From Dinoroseobacter sp034111085 (GTDB lineage: Bacteria > Pseudomonadota > Alphaproteobacteria > Rhodobacterales > Rhodobacteraceae): a stretch of 64,000 nucleotides of DNA. The notes beneath the pieces were generated by a model. The model was not told the DNA's origin. It searched no databases and saw only the letters and a list, made by a program, of their open reading frames with translations. The position numbers were made by a program, and so were the translations under genes. The DNA is taken from contig JAWUXZ010000005.1 in assembly GCA_034111085.1 (NCBI GenBank), forward strand, positions 1 to 64,000, read 5' to 3'. This document shows positions 53,834 through 62,561 of the stretch, piece by piece (the stretch's first letter is position 1; every line of letters begins with the position of its first letter).

Positions 53834-55156
53834 ATGGCCGAATATCTCAAGCGCGGCAAACCAGCCAGCGAACGAGCGGAAGACGACGCCAAAGTGCGTG
53901 CCACTGTTGAAGGTATCTTGGGCGATATCGAAGCGCGCGGGGACGCCGCCGTGCGCGACCTGAGCGCCAAGTTCGACAAATACGAACCAAAGGCCTTTGT
54001 GCTGACGGCGTCCGAAATCGAAGCTGCGATGAGCCAGGTCACCACGCGTGAGATGGACGACATCAAATTCGCCCAAACCCAGATCCGCCGCTTCGCCGAA
54101 GCCCAACGCGCCTCCATGACTGATATTGAGGTCGAGACGATGCCGGGCGTTTTCCTGGGCCATAAGAATATCCCCGTAAACTCCGTTGGCTGCTACGTGC
54201 CGGGCGGCAAATTCCCGATGGTGGCAAGCGCGCATATGAGCGTACTGACCGCCAAAGTAGCGGGCTGTAAGCGTATCGTCGCCAGCGCGCCGCCGGTGAA
54301 CGGCAAGCCACACCCGGCGATTGTCGCGGCCATGCAGATGGGCGGGGCCGACGAGATCCTTGTGCTCGGCGGTGTCCAAGCCGTTGGCGCAATGGCGCTT
54401 GGGACTGAAACGATCAAGCCTGTCGATATGCTGGTTGGGCCGGGCAATGCGTTTGTCGCCGAGGCCAAGCGGCAGTTGTTCGGCAAGGTTGGGATTGATC
54501 TGTTCGCAGGCCCGACTGAAACCTGCTTGATTGCCGATCAGACCGTCGACGGCGAGCTCTGCGCGACCGATCTGTTGGGTCAAGCCGAGCACGGCTATAA
54601 CTCGCCTGCGGTCCTCATCACCAACTCGCGCAAGCTGGCCGAAGACACGATGTCCGAGATCGACCGCTTGCTGAAAATTCTGCCCACGGCAGACACTGCG
54701 CGGGTGTCTTGGGACGAATACGGCGAGATCATCTTGTGCGACAGCTACGACGAAATGCTGGCTGTGTCCGAGGACATCGCGTCCGAGCATATCCAGGTGA
54801 TGACCGACCGCGACGACTGGTTTTTGGACAACATGACCAACTATGGCGCGCTGTTTCTGGGCCCGCGCACGAATGTTGCCAATGGTGACAAGGTCATCGG
54901 CACCAACCACACGCTGCCAACGAAGAAAGCCGGGCGCTATACGGGCGGTCTTTGGGTCGGAAAGTTCATCAAAACCCATTCGTATCAGCGCATTGTGACC
55001 GACGAGGCCGCAACGCTTGTTGGCGAATACGGCTCACGCTTGTGTATGCTCGAGGGTTTTGTGGGACATGCCGAGCAGTGCAATGTGCGTGTTCGTCGAT
55101 ATGGTGGGATCAATGTGCCCTACGGCGAAGGCGCGCCTTACCGGGATGAGAGCTAA
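53834..55156 (+). CDS. HisD-family dehydrogenase (histidinol or sulfopropanediol-type)
   Basis: A 440-residue Zn- and NAD-dependent dehydrogenase of the HisD superfamily. The metal and catalytic residues are kept: Gln250 and His253 (GQAEHGYN), Glu318-His319 (SEHIQVM), Asp352 (NGDKVIGTNHTLPT) and His412 (GFVGHAEQC). The N terminus MAEYLKRGKPASERAEDDAK resembles the HpsN-like branch, which oxidises 2,3-dihydroxypropane-1-sulfonate, more than biosynthetic HisD. No his genes are nearby, while an SDR and a LacI regulator are. A catabolic role is inferred. ATG 53834 has GGGAGGGAG upstream. Confidence 0.85.
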   Translation: MAEYLKRGKPASERAEDDAKVRATVEGILGDIEARGDAAVRDLSAKFDKYEPKAFVLTASEIEAAMSQVTTREMDDIKFAQTQIRRFAEAQRASMTDIEVETMPGVFLGHKNIPVNSVGCYVPGGKFPMVASAHMSVLTAKVAGCKRIVASAPPVNGKPHPAIVAAMQMGGADEILVLGGVQAVGAMALGTETIKPVDMLVGPGNAFVAEAKRQLFGKVGIDLFAGPTETCLIADQTVDGELCATDLLGQAEHGYNSPAVLITNSRKLAEDTMSEIDRLLKILPTADTARVSWDEYGEIILCDSYDEMLAVSEDIASEHIQVMTDRDDWFLDNMTNYGALFLGPRTNVANGDKVIGTNHTLPTKKAGRYTGGLWVGKFIKTHSYQRIVTDEAATLVGEYGSRLCMLEGFVGHAEQCNVRVRRYGGINVPYGEGAPYRDES

Positions 55157-55159
55157 TTC

Positions 55160-55181
55160 GTAGGGCGGGGTTCAACCCGCC
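55160..55181 (+). repeat. Palindromic repeat GTAGGGCGGG-type, copy 3 (possible terminator)
   Basis: GGCGGG-GTTCAA-CCCGCC hairpin four bases past the HisD-family stop, matching the repeat after rpoD at 19 of 22 positions. Confidence 0.65.
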
Positions 55182-55242
55182 TTAACCATACCTGACCTAC
55201 ATTTTACGCGACATATCAAGCGATCCTCGCTAGCTTCATGCC

Positions 55243-55680
55243 ATGGACCAACGCATCTCCCTCATCACACTCGGCGTCACCGACATGGACCGCGTGGCGG
55301 CGTTCTATGAGGCGCTCGGCTGGGCCCGTGTCGAGACCCAAGACGGTGTTGTTGCATTCGATCTGATCGGCCAAACCCTCGGGCTGTACCCCCGTGCGGC
55401 GCTCGCTAGCGAGCTTGGCTTGCCGGAAGACAGCCTTGGGAACAGCGCAATTGTGCTTAGCCATAACGTCGCCGACAAGGCCGATGTCGCCATACTTCTG
55501 GCGCGCGCCGAAGCCGCTGGTGGTAGCATCCTCAACCAAGCCAAGGACGTGTTCTGGGGCGGCCATCACGGCCATTTCCGTGATCCCGAAGGCACAATCT
55601 GGGAGGTCGCGCATAATCCGTTCTCAGCGCTTGGACCCAAAGGCGAGTTCCAGTGGAACGGGGTCGATGCGCCCTCCTAA
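55243..55680 (+). CDS. VOC family (glyoxalase/dioxygenase superfamily) protein
   Basis: A 145-residue protein with two beta-alpha-beta-beta-beta units. The first is LITLGVTDMDRVAAFYEALG and the second ends HFRDPEGTIWEVAHNPF. The glutamate of IWEVAHN is the usual second metal ligand; the first half lacks an obvious histidine. Function not assignable. The next gene starts inside its 3' end. Confidence 0.82.
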   Translation: MDQRISLITLGVTDMDRVAAFYEALGWARVETQDGVVAFDLIGQTLGLYPRAALASELGLPEDSLGNSAIVLSHNVADKADVAILLARAEAAGGSILNQAKDVFWGGHHGHFRDPEGTIWEVAHNPFSALGPKGEFQWNGVDAPS

Positions 55681-56332
55681 AAGCTATCTCAGCTTGGAAG
55701 AGTTCGGTCGCGTCCGCCTGTCGCGCCACTTCCAGATGCGCAACTTTCTCTACTCTGAGATATCCAATTTCTATGCCCAGCCCAACCTGCCAAGCGATCC
55801 AGACCTCGCCATTTCTGTCGGACAACATCTTGCGCAAGACCTGCTCGACCCTCTGGTCGAGACGTTCGGTCCCATCGATATCCGCTCGGGCTACCGCTGC
55901 GAGGCGCTGAACCACTATGGCGCAACCCAAGTTAAACCGCAGAAGATGGCCGCGAACCCCAAGAACTATGCGGGCCACATCTGGGACAGACGCGATAACA
56001 AGGGCCGGATGGGCGCATGCGTCTCAGTCGGTATCCCGTGGTTCTCGGCGCGCTACGCTCAAGGGCGCGACTGGCGCGATCTGGCGTGGTGGCTGTTTGA
56101 CCACCTCGACTTTCACGAGCTCTATTTCTTCCCCAAAGATGCCGCGTTCAACATCACGTGGCGGGACGCGCCCGAGCATCGCATCTTGTCCTACATCCGG
56201 CCCAAAGGCGCGCTGTTTCGCAGGGGCGACACGCCCGACCCGATGCGCAGCCAGCGCTACGCTGACTTCCCAGCCTTCCGCGCGATTGCATACCCGCCCT
56301 TGCCCCTCGACACCGAGACCGCAGACGGGTAG
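55667..56332 (+). CDS. Peptidase-M15-like protein, probably divergent
   Basis: A 221-residue protein. LLDPLVETFGPIDIRSGYRC resembles the start of M15-type D-Ala-D-Ala peptidase domains. However, the zinc motif H-x6-D is altered (GHIWDRRDNKGRMGA), and the last histidine region reads FNITWRD. It may bind a peptide or glycan without cutting it. ATG 55667 overlaps the VOC gene by 14 bases, suggesting coupling. Low certainty of function. Confidence 0.6.
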   Translation: MRPPKSYLSLEEFGRVRLSRHFQMRNFLYSEISNFYAQPNLPSDPDLAISVGQHLAQDLLDPLVETFGPIDIRSGYRCEALNHYGATQVKPQKMAANPKNYAGHIWDRRDNKGRMGACVSVGIPWFSARYAQGRDWRDLAWWLFDHLDFHELYFFPKDAAFNITWRDAPEHRILSYIRPKGALFRRGDTPDPMRSQRYADFPAFRAIAYPPLPLDTETADG

Positions 56333-56337
56333 GCCTT

Positions 56338-56353
56338 TTGCATAAATATGCAA
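56338..56353. promoter_or_regulatory. Operator-like palindrome TTGCA-N6-TGCAA, site 3
   Basis: TTGCATAAATATGCAA, a perfect inverted repeat inside the longer GCCTTT/AAAGGC hairpin (56333-56357), lies 11-26 bases before the SDR start. It may be the LacI operator or simply a hairpin terminator of the preceding gene. Confidence 0.4.
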
Positions 56354-56363
56354 AGGCGCTGCC

Positions 56364-57119
56364 ATGACCCTGCCCAAAACCCCGTCCTTTCGCCTCGATG
56401 GCCGTCGCGCCTTGGTGCCCGGAGGGTCGCGCGGTATCGGGCTGGCCTGCGCTGTGGCATTGGCCGAGGCAGGCGCGCATGTGGTTCTGGCCGCCAGAGG
56501 GCGTGCCGAGTTGGATAGTGCGGTCGCTGCATTAGTTGGGGCCGGCCATAGCGCCGAAGGCCACACGCTCGACGTTACGGACCTGGCCGCACAGGAGGCA
56601 TTCTTTGCTGCCCATGGCCCGTTCGATATTTTATGCAACTCCGCAGGTCTCGCCCGCCATTCGCCTGCAATGGCAACGACGGAGACCGACTATGACGCTG
56701 TGATGGCCGTCAACGTTAAGGCCGCGTATTTCCTAGCCGTCAATGCTGCCAAGGGCATGAAAAACGGCGGAACGATCCAGCATATCTCTAGCCAGATGGG
56801 CCATATTGGCGGCATCGACCGAGGCGTTTACTGCGCCACAAAACACGCGGTCGAAGGCATGACCAAAGCCATGGCGATAGAATTTGGCCCCCGCAGTATC
56901 CGCGTCAATACCATCTGCCCGACCTTTATCCGCACGCCCCTGACGGCAGCCACGTTTGCCGATCCGGAAAAGCGCGCATGGATCGAGAGTAAGATCAAAC
57001 TGCCCCGGATTGCCGAGGTCGAAGACATCATGGGCGCGGTGCTGTTTCTCGCATCCGACGCCTCGGCCATGGTCACGGGCACAAGCCTGCTGATCGATGG
57101 CGGCTGGACGGCGGGCTAG
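56364..57119 (+). CDS. Short-chain dehydrogenase/reductase (SDR)
   Basis: A 251-residue classical SDR. The nucleotide loop is VPGGSRGIGLACAVAL; the expected TG is replaced by PG. NSAGLARH, ISSQMG (Ser) and YCATKHAVEG (Tyr-x3-Lys) complete the catalytic set, and the C terminus is GTSLLIDGGW. Oxidises or reduces a hydroxyl or keto group; substrate unknown. It is followed 3 bases later by the LacI regulator, so both form one transcript. Confidence 0.9.
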   Translation: MTLPKTPSFRLDGRRALVPGGSRGIGLACAVALAEAGAHVVLAARGRAELDSAVAALVGAGHSAEGHTLDVTDLAAQEAFFAAHGPFDILCNSAGLARHSPAMATTETDYDAVMAVNVKAAYFLAVNAAKGMKNGGTIQHISSQMGHIGGIDRGVYCATKHAVEGMTKAMAIEFGPRSIRVNTICPTFIRTPLTAATFADPEKRAWIESKIKLPRIAEVEDIMGAVLFLASDASAMVTGTSLLIDGGWTAG

Positions 57120-57122
57120 AGG

Positions 57123-58145
57123 ATGGCGCGGGCAAAGATTACCTCGACAGACGTGGCGCGCCACGCAGGTGTCAGCCAATCGGCAGTCAGCCGCGTGTTC
57201 ACGCCGGGCGCGTCGGTGTCGGAAAAGACCGCCCAAAAAGTGCGCGATGCCTCCGCAGTGCTCGGCTACCGCCCCAACGTCCTTGCGAGATCGCTGATCA
57301 CCGGGCGGTCAAAAATTATCGGACTGATCGTTGCCTATCTGGACAACCAGTTCTACCCCGACGCGCTGGAGCGGCTGTCAAAAGTCCTGCAAGCCAAGGG
57401 GTATCACCTGCTGGTGTTCATTGAGTCGGGCACCGGCACGGAAGTTGATAAAGTCGTGGACGAGTTGATGGACTACCGCGTTGACGGCATCATCACCGCC
57501 AGCGTTGCTATGTCCGACGAGATCGCCAATCGATGCGGCGATGCTGGCATTCCTATCGTGCTGTTCAATCGCGGGCAGGATGATGTGCGGCTGTCGTCTG
57601 TAACCTCGGCCAATATTACCGGGGGGCGGCGGATCGCCGAGTTCCTCGTCGCAGGCGGGCACAAACGGATTGCTCATATAACTGGCTGGACCGGGGCATC
57701 GACTGGCCGCGACCGCCAAGAAGGGTTTATCCAAGGACTGGCCGCCGCAGGAATGGCACCCGTCGCGATTGAGGATGGGCATTACCGCCGCAAAGACGCT
57801 GCCGAGGCCGCCGCCAAAATGTTTGAGGACGGCCACCAGCCCGACGCGATTTTCGTGGGCAACGATCATATGGCGTGCGCTGTGATGGACGAGTTGCGCG
57901 GAAAGATGGGTCTGCGCGTGCCCGAAGACGTGTCGATTGTCGGGTATGACGACGTGCCGCTGGCGTCGTGGGGCGCATATGATCTGACGACGTGGCGACA
58001 ACCGAGCAATCAGATGGTGGAGGCGACCGTAGAGTTATTGCTGGGCATGATCAGCGACCCAACCCGGCAACCGGAGAAGCTGGAAATCGACGGCAGGTTG
58101 GTTGTGCGCGGTTCGGCCAAGGTGCCAGAGGCCGCTGCGGACTAG
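57123..58145 (+). CDS. LacI family transcriptional regulator
   Basis: A 340-residue regulator. The N-terminal helix-turn-helix and hinge read TSTDVARHAGVSQSAVSRVF, then LGYRPNVLARSL. A periplasmic-binding-like effector domain follows, with IFVGNDHMACAVMDELR and VSIVGYDDVPLASWGAYDLT. It shares CTAG with the convergent GFA-like gene. Likely regulates the adjacent SDR and possibly the HisD-family gene through the TTGCA-N6-TGCAA motif. Confidence 0.92.
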   Translation: MARAKITSTDVARHAGVSQSAVSRVFTPGASVSEKTAQKVRDASAVLGYRPNVLARSLITGRSKIIGLIVAYLDNQFYPDALERLSKVLQAKGYHLLVFIESGTGTEVDKVVDELMDYRVDGIITASVAMSDEIANRCGDAGIPIVLFNRGQDDVRLSSVTSANITGGRRIAEFLVAGGHKRIAHITGWTGASTGRDRQEGFIQGLAAAGMAPVAIEDGHYRRKDAAEAAAKMFEDGHQPDAIFVGNDHMACAVMDELRGKMGLRVPEDVSIVGYDDVPLASWGAYDLTTWRQPSNQMVEATVELLLGMISDPTRQPEKLEIDGRLVVRGSAKVPEAAAD

Positions 58146-58705
58146 GCTTCAAACGCTGCCGTTTTAGCGTCCTTTTCGATCAGCACTTTCGCAACAACTA
58201 GTGAGCCCGCGCCTTTAAAATAGGGCGATTTGCGCCAATTGCCCGACACCCGGTCGGACACAGCGCGGCGTGCAACCTCGCGCACCACCTTGGCCATGCC
58301 GATATGGCGCTTGCCGTCGGCCTCCGTGCGGTAGACCTGCGCTTTGATCGGACCAACGACCTCGGGTATTGCAAGGCGATTCACAAAGACGCTGGAAAAC
58401 CCGATGCGCGGGCTTTGCGGCACAACCGAAATCGCCGAATTGCAGCAGGTTGCATAGATGCGGTTGCTGCCTTTGGGGCTGAGGTTCAGCGAGGCGAGCA
58501 ATTCAAACCCGGTCTCATAACTGATCAAATGCCCAGAGGTTAGATAAACGTCGACATTGCCAACGGTTTGTCCTGTCAGGTGTTTTACCGCTGCCCTGCA
58601 ACTGGCACACCCGCATGTAAGGCGCGTGCCTGTCTTGAGCGCTTGGCCCGCCAATGTCCCCGTGACCTTCCCACAAGCGCAAGCAAAGGGAAGATCACCG
58701 GACAT
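58142..58705 (-). CDS. GFA/CENP-V-like zinc protein (DUF6151 type)
   Basis: A 187-residue protein. Cysteines sit in the GFA pattern: FACACGKVTG, TCGCASCRA, then ATCCNSAISV, so a zinc-binding beta fold is likely. The C-terminal half has no recognised motif. It converges on the LacI gene and is followed by phaZ upstream on the same strand, 5 bases away, so it may be transcribed with phaZ. Confidence 0.65.
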   Translation of the reverse strand: MSGDLPFACACGKVTGTLAGQALKTGTRLTCGCASCRAAVKHLTGQTVGNVDVYLTSGHLISYETGFELLASLNLSPKGSNRIYATCCNSAISVVPQSPRIGFSSVFVNRLAIPEVVGPIKAQVYRTEADGKRHIGMAKVVREVARRAVSDRVSGNWRKSPYFKGAGSLVVAKVLIEKDAKTAAFEA

Positions 58706-58710
58706 ATGGG

Positions 58711-59973
58711 TTACTCAGCCGCGGTTTGGTGCTTGGCCGGGGCCGCGCTGTTGGCGTCGATAAACTCTAGCACCAGGGGCCGGATATTGTTGCGCCAAGA
58801 CTTGCCCGCGAAGATGCCGTAATGGCCTGCGCCGGGCTCAAGATGGGCCGCTTTCTTCGAATCGGGCAATCCCGTCAGCAGATCAAGCGCCGCAAGACAC
58901 TGACCGGGGGCCGAGATGTCGTCTTCCTCGCCTTCCACGATCTTCACTGCAACGGTGGTGATCTTACCAGCGTCACACAGCTTGCCGCGCACGGTAAAGA
59001 TATTCTGGGCAATCTCGCGCGATTTGAAAATGCGGTCCACGGTCGACAGATAGAACTCGGCCGTCATGTCCATCACCGAGAGGTATTCGTCGTAAAAACG
59101 GTTATGGGCATCGTGATCGGACGCCTCGCCCTTGGCCACGCGCATCACTTGGTCAGAAAATGCCTTGGCATGACGCTCGCCGTTCATCGCTATAAATGAC
59201 GACAGTTGTTGCAGACCGGGGTATACCATTCGACCGACGCCCGGGTGTTTGAAGCCCACACGTTGCAGCACCGTTTGCTCTAGCTGGCCCATGGTGACGC
59301 TGTTGCCGAAGTCCGTCACTTCCGTTGGGTTCGCCTCGGGATCAATTGGACCGCCAATGAGCGTCAGGCTGCGCGGCTGCGCTTCAGGCTCTTCGGCTGC
59401 GAGATATGCAGTTGCCGCTAAGGTCAGCGGGGCAGGCTGGCACACGGCGATAACGTGAATGTCAGGGCCAACTTCTTTCATGAAATCAACGAGGTAGTCG
59501 GTATAATCCTCAACATCGAACTTGCCGTCGGACACCGGGATATCGCGGGCGTTGTGCCAGTCGGTAATCCATAATTCGCAATCAGGAAGCAGCGACTTGA
59601 CGGTTGAGCGCAGCAGCGTTGCATAATGCCCCGACATCGGTGCGACCAGCATCACCCGGCGCTTTTTCTCGGTCCGGCCCTGCACATGAAAACGGATCAG
59701 ATCGCCAAACGGGCGCTCGACGGTCTTCTCAACGCTAACGGTATGATCGCGGCCATCTTCGCCCACAACAGTTCCGAGGTTCCAGTCAGGCTTGACTGCC
59801 ATACGCGCAAAACTGCGTTCGGTGACTTCTCCCCAAGCCGCCATGTTCTGAAAGAAGGGGTTGGGGATAAGCCCAAACTGAGGATATGATCCCATGGCTT
59901 GTGCCGAAGCGCCTAACCACTGATTTGTAATCCTTAGATTTTCCATCATGTCGTACATCACGAGGTGTCGCAT
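58711..59973 (-). CDS. phaZ: Intracellular polyhydroxyalkanoate depolymerase
   Basis: A 420-residue alpha/beta-hydrolase-like enzyme degrading stored poly-3-hydroxybutyrate. Characteristic segments: LVAPMSGHYATLLRSTVKSL, the nucleophile region IHVIAVCQPAPLTLAA (Cys), TLIGGPIDPEANPTEV, and a C-terminal EPGAGHYGIFAGKSWRN histidine. ATG 59973 has AAGGAG upstream. Divergent from phaC across a 108-base region. Confidence 0.95.
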   Translation of the reverse strand: MRHLVMYDMMENLRITNQWLGASAQAMGSYPQFGLIPNPFFQNMAAWGEVTERSFARMAVKPDWNLGTVVGEDGRDHTVSVEKTVERPFGDLIRFHVQGRTEKKRRVMLVAPMSGHYATLLRSTVKSLLPDCELWITDWHNARDIPVSDGKFDVEDYTDYLVDFMKEVGPDIHVIAVCQPAPLTLAATAYLAAEEPEAQPRSLTLIGGPIDPEANPTEVTDFGNSVTMGQLEQTVLQRVGFKHPGVGRMVYPGLQQLSSFIAMNGERHAKAFSDQVMRVAKGEASDHDAHNRFYDEYLSVMDMTAEFYLSTVDRIFKSREIAQNIFTVRGKLCDAGKITTVAVKIVEGEEDDISAPGQCLAALDLLTGLPDSKKAAHLEPGAGHYGIFAGKSWRNNIRPLVLEFIDANSAAPAKHQTAAE

Positions 59974-60047
59974 TCGCACTCCTTAAAGACCCCGGGGAAG
60001 CCCCGGTTCAATTAGTCGCTTTGCCTCCCCGCGTCGGCGACGATATT

Positions 60048-60059
60048 CTGCAAGTGCAA
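60048..60059. promoter_or_regulatory. Possible PhaR site before phaC
   Basis: CTGC-AAGT-GCAA resembles the TGC-rich half-palindrome bound by PhaR and lies 23-34 bases before the phaC start. Imperfect, therefore tentative. Confidence 0.3.
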
Positions 60060-60081
60060 ACGTTAAGAGGGTTTCGAGTTC

Positions 60082-61899
60082 ATGACAACCAAAGACACTC
60101 AAACTGGACCGGATACCGAACCAATGGGCGAGGACTTAGACCAGTTGAACGCCAATGTGGCAAAGATGGAAGAGCTGTCGCAGCGTCTTGTCGCCGCGCT
60201 GTCGAGCAAGGGCAGTTACGACAAAGGCCTGCAAGGGCCCGGCAATGACGTCTATATGAAAGCCGCAAACGCCTATGTGGCCGATATGATCGCAAATCCA
60301 GCGAAAATCATCGAAACGCAGGTCAGTTACTGGGGCAAAACCGTCAAACATCTGGTCGAAGCGCAACAAGTGCTCGCCCAAGGCAAGATGGAAGCGCCCG
60401 CTGACACCCAAAGCGGTGACAAGCGCTTCAAGGACCCGCTTTGGGAATCTCACCCCTATTTCAACTTCGTTAAGCAACAGTATTTGATCAGCGCTGAGAC
60501 AATCAACGACGCGCTGGGCGGGCTGGAGGGCCTCGACGACAAGGACAAACGCCGGGTGGAGTTCTTTACCCACCAGATCGTTGATCTGTTCTCGCCTTCA
60601 AATTTCCTGAACACCAACCCCGAAGCGCTGCGCCGTGCGGTGGAAACCGAAGGCTCATCGCTGGTTGTGGGTCTCGAAAACCTCGTGCGCGATATCGAAA
60701 AGAACGAGGGCGATTTGCTGGTCACCTTGTCAGACCCCAATGCCTTCATCGTTGGCAAGGATCTGGCGACCACCGAAGGCTCGGTCGTGTTCCGCAATCG
60801 CATGTTCGAGTTGATCCAATATGCGCCCAAGACCGACAAGGTGCATAAAACCCCTCTGGTGATCTTCCCGCCGTGGATCAACAAATTCTACATCATGGAC
60901 CTGACCGAGAAGAATTCGCTGATCAAATGGATCGTCGATCAAGGCTTCACGCTGTTCGTCGTCTCGTGGGTCAACCCCGATAGCAGCCATTCCGATGTCA
61001 GCCTCGATACCTACGTCGATGAAGGTTTCCTGACCGCGATTGAAGAGGTTAAGAAGATCACCGGCGAGGATCAGGTCAACACTGTTGGCTACTGCATTGG
61101 CGGCACGACCCTGTCTGCGGTGCTGGCGTTGATGGCCAAGCGCAAGGATAAGTCTGTCCGTTCGGCCACGTTCTTTACCACGCTGACCGATTTCAGCGAT
61201 CCCGGCGAAATGCAGGTGTTTCTAGACAATGATTTCGTCGATGGGATCGAGCGTGAGGTGGCCGAGAAGGGCTATCTGCATTCGTTCTTCATGGCGCGGA
61301 CGTTCTCGTTCCTGCGGGCCAATGATCTGGTCTACGGCCCAGCGATCCGCAGCTATATGATGGGCGAGCATCCGCGCGCCTTCGATCTGCTGCACTGGAA
61401 TGGCGACAGCACCAATCTGCCGGGGCCAATGGTTGTGCAGTATTTGCGCCATCTGTGCCAAGGCAACGAGTTGTCCAAGGGCACACTTCAGCTATGCGGC
61501 GAGACCGTGTCGCTGAAAGACGTCAAAACCCCGCTCTATTCCATCGCCGCCGAGACCGATCATATCGCAGGGTGGAAGCAGGCCTATGTTGGCTTCAAGC
61601 AATACGGCAGTCGTGACAAGCATTTCCTCGTATCCCAGTCGGGCCATGTCGCGGGCATCATCAATCCGCCATCAAAGAAGAAGTATGGGCACTACGCCCT
61701 CGAGACTGGAAACCCCGCAACGCCCGATGCCTGGATGGAAGCCGCAGATTTCCACGAAGGCTCGTGGTGGCCGCGCTGGGCTGAGTGGTTGGCGCGCCGG
61801 TCTGGGGCCAAAGTGGCACCACGTCATCCCGGCGATTCGACCAATGAAGTGCTCTGTGCTGCCCCTGGGACCTATGTGGTGGCCGAGAAATCTGCCTAA
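60082..61899 (+). CDS. phaC: Class I polyhydroxyalkanoate synthase
   Basis: A 605-residue polymerase of 3-hydroxyacyl-CoA. The catalytic triad is visible: Cys338 in the lipase-like box GYCIGG, Asp493 (AAETDHIAGW) and His522 (SQSGHVAGI). PPWINKFYIMDL and FVVSWVNPD are class I signatures. It works alone, without PhaE/PhaR(ATPase) subunits. Followed by phaP and phaR, as in Paracoccus and Rhodobacter. Confidence 0.97.
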   Translation: MTTKDTQTGPDTEPMGEDLDQLNANVAKMEELSQRLVAALSSKGSYDKGLQGPGNDVYMKAANAYVADMIANPAKIIETQVSYWGKTVKHLVEAQQVLAQGKMEAPADTQSGDKRFKDPLWESHPYFNFVKQQYLISAETINDALGGLEGLDDKDKRRVEFFTHQIVDLFSPSNFLNTNPEALRRAVETEGSSLVVGLENLVRDIEKNEGDLLVTLSDPNAFIVGKDLATTEGSVVFRNRMFELIQYAPKTDKVHKTPLVIFPPWINKFYIMDLTEKNSLIKWIVDQGFTLFVVSWVNPDSSHSDVSLDTYVDEGFLTAIEEVKKITGEDQVNTVGYCIGGTTLSAVLALMAKRKDKSVRSATFFTTLTDFSDPGEMQVFLDNDFVDGIEREVAEKGYLHSFFMARTFSFLRANDLVYGPAIRSYMMGEHPRAFDLLHWNGDSTNLPGPMVVQYLRHLCQGNELSKGTLQLCGETVSLKDVKTPLYSIAAETDHIAGWKQAYVGFKQYGSRDKHFLVSQSGHVAGIINPPSKKKYGHYALETGNPATPDAWMEAADFHEGSWWPRWAEWLARRSGAKVAPRHPGDSTNEVLCAAPGTYVVAEKSA

Positions 61900-61932
61900 A
61901 GGCGTGGATTCCCAAGGGGCTGAGAGTTAATG

Positions 61933-61943
61933 CTGCGGTGCAG
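61933..61943. promoter_or_regulatory. PhaR operator-like palindrome, upstream of phaP promoter
   Basis: CTGC-GGT-GCAG is an exact CTGC-N3-GCAG palindrome, the site type described for PhaR repressors of this group. It ends 11 bases before the -35 element. Confidence 0.6.
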
Positions 61944-61953
61944 CACAAATAGC

Positions 61954-61982
61954 TTGATATGCCGCAGCGCAGCATGTATACC
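61954..61982 (+). promoter_or_regulatory. phaP promoter
   Basis: TTGATA and TATACC are 17 bases apart, a good sigma-70 promoter, about 80 bases before phaP. The spacer contains a PhaR-like palindrome. Confidence 0.6.
61962..61972. promoter_or_regulatory. PhaR operator-like palindrome inside the phaP promoter
   Basis: CCGC-AGC-GCAG differs from CTGC-N3-GCAG at one base and lies between the -35 and -10 elements, where a bound repressor would block polymerase. Confidence 0.5.
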
Positions 61983-62060
61983 TTTTGGCAGACGCACAGA
62001 GCACCCGGTAATCGGGCGCGGCGAGACCTAGCCCGGTTCGGGCAACCAAGGAGAAGACCC

Positions 62061-62510
62061 ATGGCAAAAGCCGATGATTTCACCAAGTACATGTCCGAAA
62101 TGATGCAGTCGCTGCCGCTTGATACCGCAGCCATTCAAGACGCGTTCAAGAACCAAGCCGCAATGGGCGAGAAGATGTCCAAAGTTGCTCTTGAAGCCGC
62201 TGAGAAGTCCTCCGAGCTGTCCGCCAAATGGACCAAAGATGCCTTCGCAAAGATCACCGAAGTTGCATCCGCCAAGAGCGAGCCAGCCGACTATTCCAAG
62301 TCGATGACTGACTTCGCATCCGCATCTGCCGAGATGGCTGCTGAGAACATGGCTGCTTTCGCCGAGATCGCGAAAAAAGTTCAGATGGAAACTGTTGAGA
62401 TGATGCTTGCCGCCGGCAAGGACATGCAGGACGAAACCACTGCGGCTGTCAAAAAAGCCACCGCCGAGGTAACAACTGCTGCCAAAAAAGCGACCGCTTC
62501 TGCAAAGTAA
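62061..62510 (+). CDS. phaP: Phasin (PHA granule-associated protein)
   Basis: A 149-residue, almost wholly helical, Ala/Lys/Glu-rich protein (KADDFTKYMSEMMQSLPLD, EMAAENMAAFAEIAKKVQ) ending in a run of AAKKAT repeats. Phasins coat PHA granules. ATG 62061 has AAGGAGAAG upstream; the longer in-frame start at 61959 lies in the promoter region. Confidence 0.93.
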   Translation: MAKADDFTKYMSEMMQSLPLDTAAIQDAFKNQAAMGEKMSKVALEAAEKSSELSAKWTKDAFAKITEVASAKSEPADYSKSMTDFASASAEMAAENMAAFAEIAKKVQMETVEMMLAAGKDMQDETTAAVKKATAEVTTAAKKATASAK

Positions 62511-62561
62511 GCTGGTTTAGGGAAATCTAACATCGGCCTCCTCCCGGCTGGTGGAAGATTG

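Noticed and set aside
53810..54979. 389-codon open frame on the minus strand
   Set aside because: Antisense to the HisD-family gene, whose motifs are fully conserved; the antisense product has no recognisable domain.
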